DNA of 38,171 bases. Source: SZUA-365 sp034002405. Lineage in GTDB: Bacteria > Bacteroidota > Ignavibacteria > SZUA-365. The DNA lies in assembly GCA_034002405.1 (NCBI GenBank), contig JAVFAS010000034.1:1-38171 (forward strand). The letters are read 5' to 3'. The notes under the pieces were generated by a model. The model was not told the DNA's origin and searched no databases. It was given only the letters and a program-made list of their open reading frames with translations. Of the stretch, positions 6,135-14,199 are shown in pieces (position 1 is the first letter of the stretch; the number at the start of each line of letters is the position of its first letter). The position numbers and the translations under genes are program-made.

Positions 6135-7466
6135 ATGGCGACGAAAGCCCGTATCAACACCATCATCGTCGGCGCCGCCGGTCGTGATTTCCACAATTTC
6201 AACCTGGTCTATCGTGACAACGACATGTACAACGTGGTGGCATTCACCGCCGCGCAGATTCCCGACATCGCGGGACGCAAATATCCCGCCTCGCTCGCGG
6301 GCAAGCTGTATCCGAAGGGAATTCCCATCTTCGAGGAAGCCGATCTCGAGAAGCTGATCCTCAAGCACAATGTGCAGGAAGTCGTCTTCTCGTACAGCGA
6401 CGTAACCTACGAGCGCGTGATGCATCTCGGAAGCCGCGCCAATGCGGCCGGCGCGCATTTCAAGATGCTCAGCGCCAAGGACACGATGATCAAGAGCAAG
6501 AAACCCTTGGTGTCGGTGACCGCCGTGCGCACGGGCAGCGGCAAGAGCCAGACCACACGCAAGGTCGCGAACATCCTCCAGTCGATGGGCTTCAAGGTCG
6601 CGGCCATCCGTCACCCGATGCCGTATGGCGACCTCGCGAAACAGAAAGTGCAGCGCTTCGCCTCCATCGCCGATCTGAAAAAGCATAACTGCACGATCGA
6701 GGAGATGGAAGAGTACGAACCGCATATCGTCAACGGCACGATCATTTACGCGGGCGTCGACTACCAGGCCATCGTCGATCAGGCGGAAAAGGAAGCCGAC
6801 ATCATCCTGTGGGATGGTGGGAACAACGACATGCCGTTCTACAAACCCGACCTCAACATCGTCGTGGCCGATCCGCTCCGCACGGGGAACGAGCTGAGTT
6901 ACTACCCCTCCGAGGTCAATCTCCGCATGGCCGACGTGGTGGTGATCAACAAGATCGACAGCGCCGATCCGATGGAAGTGCTCGAACTGCGGCACAACAT
7001 CCGGAGCGTGAATCCGAAGGCCCTGATCATCGAGGCCGCCAGTCCGCTCATCGTTGACCGCGGCGAACAGATCCAGGGCAAGCGCGTGCTGGTGGTGGAA
7101 GACGGTCCGACGCTCACGCACGGCGAAATGGATTTCGGCGCCGGTACCGTGGCCGCCGAGAAATTCGGCGCCGCCGAGCTGGTCGATCCGCGTCAGTGGG
7201 CCGTGGGAACGATCAAGAAAACCTTCGAGATCTATCCCGAAATCGGCGTGCTGCTGCCGGCCATGGGCTACAGCGACCAGCAGATCAAGGACCTGACCAC
7301 GACGATCAACAAGGTGCCCTGCGACCTCGTCGTCATCGGCACGCCGATCGACCTCAAGCGCGTGGCCAAGTTCAAGAAGCCGTCGGTACGCGTGCAGTAC
7401 GAACTGCAGGAAATCGGCGAGCCGAATCTCAAAACCGTGCTCGACGTGTTCACGCAGAAACTGTAG
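6135..7466 (+). CDS. COG2403 P-loop protein, cyclic 2,3-diphosphoglycerate synthetase family
   Basis: A 443-residue cytosolic protein of the family named 'predicted GTPase' or 'cyclic 2,3-diphosphoglycerate synthetase'. The N-terminal ~120 residues look like a Rossmann-type unit (IIVGAAGRDFHNFN, 10-23). A Walker A loop follows in VRTGSGKSQTTRKV (131-144), then an acidic IILWDGGNNDMPF stretch (~220) and a GTPase-like VVINKID (~270-276). The C-terminal third (~300-443) has no motif I know. The named archaeal enzyme closes 2,3-bisphosphoglycerate into a cyclic anhydride using ATP. There is no reason to expect that product here, so the family name should not be taken as function. It is the last gene of the carbamoyl-phosphate operon, GGAGAG (6125-6130) precedes the ATG, and an intrinsic terminator follows. 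Confidence 0.88.
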   Translation: MATKARINTIIVGAAGRDFHNFNLVYRDNDMYNVVAFTAAQIPDIAGRKYPASLAGKLYPKGIPIFEEADLEKLILKHNVQEVVFSYSDVTYERVMHLGSRANAAGAHFKMLSAKDTMIKSKKPLVSVTAVRTGSGKSQTTRKVANILQSMGFKVAAIRHPMPYGDLAKQKVQRFASIADLKKHNCTIEEMEEYEPHIVNGTIIYAGVDYQAIVDQAEKEADIILWDGGNNDMPFYKPDLNIVVADPLRTGNELSYYPSEVNLRMADVVVINKIDSADPMEVLELRHNIRSVNPKALIIEAASPLIVDRGEQIQGKRVLVVEDGPTLTHGEMDFGAGTVAAEKFGAAELVDPRQWAVGTIKKTFEIYPEIGVLLPAMGYSDQQIKDLTTTINKVPCDLVVIGTPIDLKRVAKFKKPSVRVQYELQEIGEPNLKTVLDVFTQKL

Positions 7467-7538
7467 GACTCGCACACGGAGTGACGTGGATTCATCGGAT
7501 ATTCACGGTTTTTTTTCGGAAATAGATAATCCGTTCAC

Positions 7539-7568
7539 GCGGCGCTCTCCGGAGCGCCGCTTTTCTTT
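7539..7568 (+). terminator. intrinsic terminator of the argF-COG2403 operon
   Basis: A 9-bp GC-rich stem (7539-7547 with 7552-7560) closed by a TCCG loop is followed by TTTTCTTT. It lies 73 nt after the last stop codon of the operon. Confidence 0.85.
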
Positions 7569-7633
7569 CCCCCGGTGCCGGCATCGCGTCCACACAACCC
7601 ACCCGCGCGCATCCGGGTTCGTCCGTGTTCCCC

Positions 7634-7687
7634 TTCCGCTTCCCCGTCCTCTTCCGCTTTCCCGTCCTCTTCCGCTTCCCCTTCCTC
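7634..7687. repeat. three tandem 18-bp pyrimidine-rich repeats
   Basis: Three units of the type TTCCGCTTCCCCGTCCTC run at 7634-7651, 7652-7669 and 7670-7687, with one or two differences between units. They sit inside a longer, almost pure C/T tract (about 7629-7708). The array ends right where the presumed promoter of the giant surface-protein gene begins, so unit number could affect that promoter. Confidence 0.7.
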
Positions 7688-7718
7688 TTTCCCGCTTTCC
7701 TGCTTTCCGCTATCTTAC
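7688..7718 (+). promoter_or_regulatory. candidate promoter of giant surface protein 1
   Basis: TTTC (7688-7691), a 19-nt spacer and TATCTTAC (7711-7718) form a partial match to TTTG-N19-TAnnTTTG. The start codon is 40 nt further on, with CCGGAG (7747-7752) as ribosome site. The match is weak, and the C/T-rich context makes chance hits likely. Confidence 0.3.
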
Positions 7719-7757
7719 CGCATTCGATATGTCCGACATTTCCCTCCCGGAGTCCCT

Positions 7758-10700
7758 ATGAGATCCGTCATCAGATCCACTGTCGTTCTCATCGTCTTCC
7801 TGTCCATGGGCTTGGTGGCGCGCGCGCAGGGCACGTGGGTGCAGCAACCGACGGCGCTCGCGGCCGCGCCCACCACCTTCGTGCAGGTCGGCGGACTCTG
7901 GGGTATCGCCATGACCGACACCGGCACGGGCTTCGCCGCGGGATATGCGTCCGTGTCGAATGGTTTCTCGGGCGTGCTGCGCAAGCTGCCGGGAAATCCG
8001 ACCTGGTTTGTCCTGCCTTCGTCGAATTTCGCCGGACTCGCGACCAGCCACAGTCTCTGGTCGGCGGTGGCGGCCGTGGGCAGCCATGCATGGGTCTGCG
8101 GGTCGAACGGACGTCTGTACAAAACCACCGACAACGGCAATACCTGGTCGTCCGCCGCCGGCGGACTCGGCGGAAACACGCTCTTCGACATTCACTTCCA
8201 GAATCAGAATGAAGGCATGACCGTCGGCAGCGACGGGGTGTTTTACTACACATCCGATGGTGGAACGACCTGGATCGCGCAGACCCTGCCGGCGACGGTA
8301 CAGAACACCACGGACCTCTATGCCGTGTACAGCCGCGGCGGCAACTGGTATGTGACCGGTGCGACGAATACGCTCATGCGCGGCACGCCGGCGACGTCAT
8401 CGACCAGTTGGGTCGATCTGACCGCGAATCTCCCGGGTATCGGCGGCATCGAGGGATTGCAGTTTCTCGACGACAATCTCGGCACGCTCGGCGGCGTCTC
8501 CGCGTCGGGGTCGCCGATCTACCGCACGACAAACGCCGGCGCGTCGTGGACCGCGATCGGAAATGGCCTGCCCGGATCGAATCCGTACAACGGGGTCGCA
8601 TTCTTCCATCCCGACAGTGGCTGGGTCGGCAACGCCCCAGGCAACATCCAGCACACGGTCGATGGCGGACAGAACTGGACCGCGACATCGATGACACCCT
8701 TGCCGGGACAGACACCGGCGAATCAGCTGACCCGCCTGTCCTTTCCCGCGCGAACGATCGGCTACGCCGCCGGTGGCGCACCGGGCACGACCAGCACCGG
8801 ATGGATCCTGCGCTGGCAGACGCCACCGGTCCCCGATATCGGTGGCACGCCCGACTCGCTGGATTTCGGCATCCTCGACTGCGACACGACAACGACCAAG
8901 GTCTTCACGATCAGCAACCGCGGTTCCGCCGTGCTGAACATTTCCTCGATCACGTTTTCATCCTCCGAATTCACGATGGCGGGCCCCACCCCGACCACGG
9001 TCCCCATCGGCGGCGGCGCGACGTTCTCAATCCGGTGGACCCCCGCCACGCCCGGGCCGATGCCGGCGAATGCGGGCATGACCATCGTCAGTGACGATCC
9101 GGACGACAATCCCTGGTTCGTGCAATTCACCGGAGCGTGGAATGTCGGCACGCTCGCCATCGGCGACAACTATGATTTTGGTACCACCTGCATCGGCGAC
9201 TCGGTCGAGGTCAATTTGATGGTCACGGTCAGCGGAAATCTCTCGCCGACCATCATCGCGTTCGAGCATGTCAGCGGTCCGGCCTTCGTGCGCATGGTCA
9301 CTCCTCTCGTCGGGCAGACCGTGAGCGGGACGGTACCGTTCACCTTCCGTGCCCATCCGTTGACCGGGGGAACGCTCACCGCGGTGTACCGGCTCATCCA
9401 CGGCAATCCGCTCTGTCCGAAGCAGCAGCTGATCACCTTCACCGCCACGGTGCGAAACGCGGATCTGACCCTGTCGCAGCCCGTGGTCGATTTCGGCGAG
9501 GTCTGCGTCGGGGAACACAAGGATCTCGAAATCACCGTGACCAACGGGGGCACGACCCCGGGCGTCATCAGCCAGCGCATCTTCGCCGGCGGCCGCGATG
9601 TCTTCCCGAATCAACATTTCACACCATTCGGTCCGGTATCCCCGGGCGGCGCGATGCAGTACCGGCTGCGCTTCGCCCCGACAACCAACGATACGGGACT
9701 GATCCAGGCCGAATACAAACTGGTCGTGGATCCCTGCCGCGACACGCTGTTCCTGACATTGAAGGGACGCGGGGTCAAGCCGGCGATCACCTTCACGCCG
9801 ACCTCCGTGCTTGGACTCGGTCCCGTCCCGACCGGGCAGGTCACCGAGGAAAATGTCTTCATCACCAACACCGGCAACGCCACGCTGAGCATCGCCGAGA
9901 TCCGCCTCGCGCCCCCGCATCCGCGCCTGGCGCTGATCAACATGCCCGCGCTGCCGCTGACCCTGCCGGTCGGACAATCCACCTCGGTGCGCGTGCGCTT
10001 TTCTCCCGACCGGATCGAGACGATCAATGCCAATCTGTGCGTGCGGTGGACCTCACCCTGCCCGGACAGTGCCTGTCTTCCCGTGGCGGCCAGCAGTGGC
10101 GACGCACCCACGATCGCAGTGGACACGGTGCTCGACATGGGCACGCAGCCCTGCGCCGGGGAATTGCGCGACACGATCTGGGTGCGCAACACCGGCGGCG
10201 GCACGCTGACCTTGCACAGCCTCATGCTCACCGGCAACCATCCGCATCACTTTCTCGTCCGCGCCCCCGCGACGCCGCGCCAGGTCCCCCCGAACGATTC
10301 GGTCGCGGTGATCATCGGCTTTCTCCGTGCCGATAATGGCGCGAGCACGGCGGAACTCGTGATCGCGCACAATGACGGCAAGGTCGGGAATGCAAGCGTA
10401 GTCACGCTGCGCGCGCTGCGGCAAAGCGTGGAATTCGGCATCGAGGGCGATTCCACCTCCGCCTTCGTGTCTTGTGTCAACGTCGGCGCCAGCCGCAGCT
10501 TCCAGATCCGCAACCGGGGAATACAGGAGTTGGAGGTCCGTGATATCACCGTCGTCACAGGCGCTGCGCAATTCCATGTCGCGAGTACCCCGCTGCCCGC
10601 GTTGGTACCCGGCGGTTCGGGGCTCTCGTTCGAAATCAATTTCACCCCGACGGCGAAAGGTACCGTTCACGGCACCGTGCGCGTCACCGTGGGGCCCTGC

Positions 10701-13700
10701 GACGACACCTACCTGATCAGCGTGACCGGCGAGGGCAATATCACCGAAGTGTCGTTCTCACCCGACCCCGTGGAATTCGGCAGCGTCGATGTCGGCGACA
10801 GCGACACCCGCACGGTGCGCATCACGAACAACGGCACCACCGCGCTGTCGGTGCAGGATCTGTTCCTGCGTCCCGCGGCGGGTGAATTCAGCATCGAATC
10901 GGCGCCGAATCTCCCTGTCATCATCAACGCCGGCGGCGCGCGTGATGTCACCATCCGATTCACGCCCCAGTCGGTGGGCGCCCGCGCGACCAATCTCTGC
11001 GTGGCCGTCACGGCGCCGTGTCCCGACACCGTGTGCGTCACCGTCCGTGGCCGGGGCAACTCGACCGGACTCGATGTCACGAAAACCCGCATGGAATTCA
11101 CGCTCGATCCCTGCACGATGGATGCGCGTTGCGACACCATCGAGATCGTCAACAGTTCCGGCACCGCGGTCACGCTGACGGCGGTCCGTGTCGAGCCGCC
11201 GGACGGCTTCACCGTGACCTTCCCCGCCACGCTGCCCCATGCGCTTGCCAACGGATCGACCCTCGCGGTGCGTGTCTGCGCGGAGGCCGACTTCACCGGA
11301 ACGCGAGCAGGCAACCTGGTCATCGAAAGCAATGACGCGAACGTGCCGCTCATCCGCGTGCCCCTGACCGCCCGTCGCGATTCGAGCGGAATCGACGTAT
11401 CGGCGCAGACCATCGATTTCGGTGCGATCGCATCCTGCGAAGTGGGTGTCTCGCAGCTGGTCACCATCACCAACACCGGTGCGATCAGCGAGTTTGTCGA
11501 TACCCTGCGCCGCGGTCCGGCGTTTGTCGTCACCACCATCCTCCCCGTCGCGCTGCAACCGGGACAGGTCACCCAGGCGCGCATCACCTTCGCCCCACCG
11601 GCGCCCGGCGTGTTCGAGGACACGCTGTACTTCACCACCGCCCGGTGCGGTACCCGCGTGCCGCTCGTGTTGCGCGGCGCGATGCACGCCACGAATTACG
11701 AGGTGCAGCCGGTTCCGTTGAACTTCAGCAACGTGCCGGTCGGATCGAATCAGATTCTCAACTACACCTTCACCAACCTGCATCTTCCCTCCGTGCGCAT
11801 CGCGGATGTGCGGATTTCTCCACCGGGTATGTTTGCCTCCTGGGGCGCCTATCCGAAGACCGTCACCGCGGGCTCGGCCGTGCAACTCCCGATTCAGTAC
11901 ACCCCGACGGACGCGGGTCCCCACGGCGCCACGGCCTGCATCATCATCGATCTGCCGTGTCCCGATACCATTTGTGTCGCCATGCAGGGCAGCACGGGAG
12001 ACGGCGCCCTCGACGTGCGTCCCGCCGCGCTCGCCTTCGGTATCGTGCCGCAATGCGCGGATGTCGTGCGCAACGATACGGTGCGTAATATCGGCAGCGG
12101 TCGGGTAACCCTGACCGCCGCGCGCATGGAAGGAAACGACGCCAGCTATTTCATACTCGATGATCCGATTCTTGCCGCCGAGCACCTCGATCCCGGCGCG
12201 GCGCGTGTGTTCACGATCCGCGCCCGGGGCACGGTGCCGCCAGGCGATGGCGAGTATGACGCCGCGCTCGTGGTCGACACCGACAACAGCGCCCAACCGG
12301 AACTCCGCATTCCACTGTCGATGTCGCGACGGACCCTCGCCGCGCCGGCGGATGTGATCGTGGACTTCGGCACGATGTTCAGTGGAACGGCCGCCACGCG
12401 GCGCGTCCCGCTCCGTAACACCGGAAGCATGCCGGCCACGATCGATGATGTCCTGCTCCCGGCCGGTGTGCGTATCACGCCACCGCTGCCCATCACCATC
12501 CCCGCGGGTGGCGAGATCTCGATCGACATCGACGTCACCCCCACCGTCCCGGGCGCGTATGCCGAGTCGGTGACGCTACGCGTGACCGCGCCCTGCGCAC
12601 TCGAAACGCAACTGACGTTGCGGGGCGCGGTGGAAGAGACGTTCAATGTGACGGCACTGACCTTCGGCGAGGTGCCCCTCTGCCGTGCCACCGAACACAC
12701 CGCGACGGTCGTGCGCAACGCCACGACCACGAACGCGGCCATCACCGCCGCGCGACTGGAGGGAGCGGACGCCGCCGCGTTCACCCTGATCGCACCCGCA
12801 CCATTGCCGGTCGTGCTACCCGGTGGGGGGACGCTGTCGGCGACGCTCCGCGTCCTTCCGGACCCGGCGCAGGCCGAGCGCGTGTATGCGGCCGAGCTCG
12901 TCCTCACGACGGATCTCGACGGCCGGTCACAGGAGATTCGGATCCCCGTATCCGCTGATGCGCGAACCAGCCAGTTGTCGTTGCTCGCGCCCATCGATTT
13001 CGGCCCGGTATCGCTCGGCACCATTTCCGTACCGGTCACGGCGCGTTTCCGGAACACGCGGGATTTCCCCATCACGATCGATTCGCTGCGACTCACCGGG
13101 GCGGTGAATGCGCGTTTCCGGATCACCGCATCCACTCCGATGCCGCCCGTGGTCATCGGACCGGGCGAAACGCTCGATGTCGCACTCACCTGCGAGCCCC
13201 TGGCCGCCGCGGCGGCAACCGCGGAGCTGCAGCTCTTCTCCTCCGACCCGTGCACGGTGGTGGCGATCCACCCCGTGCGCGGCGAGGGAATCGATGACGC
13301 CCTGCGCGCCACGCTGCGGATCGGCGCGCACAGCGGCAGCGTCGACGCCATCATCGACATCCCGCTGTTGCTCGAACAGGATCTCGGCGGCGCGGACGTC
13401 CGCTCGTGGGAAGGTGACATTTCCTTCGACGGCAGCATGCTGTATCCGCTGTCCGTCTCGACGGTCGACACCCGGTCGGCGGACATGCAACTCACGATGG
13501 CATACGATCAGGCGGCCGGGACGGTCCACCTCACCGCCACGGGAGGCACGCTGCGCGCGGGGAGTGGTCCCCTCGCCTTCCTGCGTGTCCAGGTTCTCGT
13601 CGGCGCGGCCGCATCCACCCCGTTGCGCATCGACCCCGGTTTTGCCTTCACCAGCGGACGCGCCCGCGTGGAGACGCGTATTGACGGCAGCTTCACGTTG

Positions 13701-14009
13701 ACCGCGTACTGCGCGGCCGACGGCACGCGCTTCGTCCGGGCGGCCGACGGAGTGCAATTGCTTCCCAACCATCCGAATCCGTTCCGTGACGCGACGGTTC
13801 TCGAATATACGACGGTACAGGACGGAGAAGTCTCATTATTTGTCCACGACCGCATGGGCCGCGAGGTCGTGCGCGTGGTCAACGGGCAACAGCCGGCCGG
13901 AAGATACCGCCTCACGCTTGACGGCACGGCGCTGCCGCCGGGATTGTACTTCGCCGTGCTGCGCAGCGGTGAAGCACAGTCCGTCCGCACCCTGCTGCGT
14001 ATCGAATAG
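7758..14009 (+). CDS. giant T9SS cargo protein: YCF48/BNR-like head, 14 choice-of-anchor-D repeats, cohesin-like domain, sorting domain
   Basis: A 2083-residue exported protein. It starts with a signal peptide (1-24, MRSVIRSTVVLIVFLSM...ARAQ). Residues ~25-355 are a YCF48/BNR-like propeller with repeated 'T-x-D-G/N-G-x-T-W' motifs (TTDNGNTW, TSDGGTTW, TVDGGQNW). About 14 immunoglobulin-like repeats of ~105 residues (~360-1845) each open with a LDFG/VDFG strand and an 'xxITN' strand, as in choice-of-anchor-D/ASH domains. A cohesin-like β domain (~1846-1980) precedes a type A T9SS sorting domain (~2001-2083: NHPNPF..., GLYFAVL...). Cleavage of that last domain and surface attachment or release are the family rule. 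Many repeats end in CPDTxC, a likely disulphide. ATG 7758 fits the signal peptide and ribosome site; the frame stays open 183 nt further upstream, but those residues are proline/serine-rich readthrough of the C/T tract. Ligand unknown. Confidence 0.9.
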   Translation: MRSVIRSTVVLIVFLSMGLVARAQGTWVQQPTALAAAPTTFVQVGGLWGIAMTDTGTGFAAGYASVSNGFSGVLRKLPGNPTWFVLPSSNFAGLATSHSLWSAVAAVGSHAWVCGSNGRLYKTTDNGNTWSSAAGGLGGNTLFDIHFQNQNEGMTVGSDGVFYYTSDGGTTWIAQTLPATVQNTTDLYAVYSRGGNWYVTGATNTLMRGTPATSSTSWVDLTANLPGIGGIEGLQFLDDNLGTLGGVSASGSPIYRTTNAGASWTAIGNGLPGSNPYNGVAFFHPDSGWVGNAPGNIQHTVDGGQNWTATSMTPLPGQTPANQLTRLSFPARTIGYAAGGAPGTTSTGWILRWQTPPVPDIGGTPDSLDFGILDCDTTTTKVFTISNRGSAVLNISSITFSSSEFTMAGPTPTTVPIGGGATFSIRWTPATPGPMPANAGMTIVSDDPDDNPWFVQFTGAWNVGTLAIGDNYDFGTTCIGDSVEVNLMVTVSGNLSPTIIAFEHVSGPAFVRMVTPLVGQTVSGTVPFTFRAHPLTGGTLTAVYRLIHGNPLCPKQQLITFTATVRNADLTLSQPVVDFGEVCVGEHKDLEITVTNGGTTPGVISQRIFAGGRDVFPNQHFTPFGPVSPGGAMQYRLRFAPTTNDTGLIQAEYKLVVDPCRDTLFLTLKGRGVKPAITFTPTSVLGLGPVPTGQVTEENVFITNTGNATLSIAEIRLAPPHPRLALINMPALPLTLPVGQSTSVRVRFSPDRIETINANLCVRWTSPCPDSACLPVAASSGDAPTIAVDTVLDMGTQPCAGELRDTIWVRNTGGGTLTLHSLMLTGNHPHHFLVRAPATPRQVPPNDSVAVIIGFLRADNGASTAELVIAHNDGKVGNASVVTLRALRQSVEFGIEGDSTSAFVSCVNVGASRSFQIRNRGIQELEVRDITVVTGAAQFHVASTPLPALVPGGSGLSFEINFTPTAKGTVHGTVRVTVGPCDDTYLISVTGEGNITEVSFSPDPVEFGSVDVGDSDTRTVRITNNGTTALSVQDLFLRPAAGEFSIESAPNLPVIINAGGARDVTIRFTPQSVGARATNLCVAVTAPCPDTVCVTVRGRGNSTGLDVTKTRMEFTLDPCTMDARCDTIEIVNSSGTAVTLTAVRVEPPDGFTVTFPATLPHALANGSTLAVRVCAEADFTGTRAGNLVIESNDANVPLIRVPLTARRDSSGIDVSAQTIDFGAIASCEVGVSQLVTITNTGAISEFVDTLRRGPAFVVTTILPVALQPGQVTQARITFAPPAPGVFEDTLYFTTARCGTRVPLVLRGAMHATNYEVQPVPLNFSNVPVGSNQILNYTFTNLHLPSVRIADVRISPPGMFASWGAYPKTVTAGSAVQLPIQYTPTDAGPHGATACIIIDLPCPDTICVAMQGSTGDGALDVRPAALAFGIVPQCADVVRNDTVRNIGSGRVTLTAARMEGNDASYFILDDPILAAEHLDPGAARVFTIRARGTVPPGDGEYDAALVVDTDNSAQPELRIPLSMSRRTLAAPADVIVDFGTMFSGTAATRRVPLRNTGSMPATIDDVLLPAGVRITPPLPITIPAGGEISIDIDVTPTVPGAYAESVTLRVTAPCALETQLTLRGAVEETFNVTALTFGEVPLCRATEHTATVVRNATTTNAAITAARLEGADAAAFTLIAPAPLPVVLPGGGTLSATLRVLPDPAQAERVYAAELVLTTDLDGRSQEIRIPVSADARTSQLSLLAPIDFGPVSLGTISVPVTARFRNTRDFPITIDSLRLTGAVNARFRITASTPMPPVVIGPGETLDVALTCEPLAAAAATAELQLFSSDPCTVVAIHPVRGEGIDDALRATLRIGAHSGSVDAIIDIPLLLEQDLGGADVRSWEGDISFDGSMLYPLSVSTVDTRSADMQLTMAYDQAAGTVHLTATGGTLRAGSGPLAFLRVQVLVGAAASTPLRIDPGFAFTSGRARVETRIDGSFTLTAYCAADGTRFVRAADGVQLLPNHPNPFRDATVLEYTTVQDGEVSLFVHDRMGREVVRVVNGQQPAGRYRLTLDGTALPPGLYFAVLRSGEAQSVRTLLRIE

Positions 14010-14108
14010 GCACGCGCGGCGGGCGATCCACCCGCGTCATGACGTCGCGTCGCGGCATGGCGGAGCAAAACCCCGGACGCGTCGCGAGCGGGGTCGTGAG
14101 ACCTGGAG

Positions 14109-14138
14109 CGGACTCCCGAAAAAAATCAAGGGAGTCCG
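14109..14138. repeat. 9-bp inverted repeat after giant surface protein 1
   Basis: CGGACTCCC (14109-14117) pairs perfectly with GGGAGTCCG (14130-14138) across a 12-nt A-rich loop. It lies 100 nt after the stop codon and could end the giant-protein transcript, but the following sequence is only mildly T-rich. No gene was found in 14010-14199. Confidence 0.5.
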
Positions 14139-14199
14139 ATTTCTCCAAACGTTCATTTTTTCCGTACATTCCATTTTTCCAACCCGCACGGTTGTCCAT

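Noticed and set aside
4881..7475. 864-codon minus-strand open frame across rocD and the COG2403 gene
   Set aside because: Antisense shadow of two well-supported genes; its composition (His/Asp/Val/Leu-rich) matches no family.
7575..7757. Longer N-terminus for giant protein 1
   Set aside because: The extra residues are Pro/Ser-rich readthrough of the C/T tract, and the signal peptide and ribosome site point to 7758.
13786..14199. Longer N-terminus for the OmpA-type protein
   Set aside because: It would overlap the giant gene in another frame and place the signal peptide 138 residues inside.
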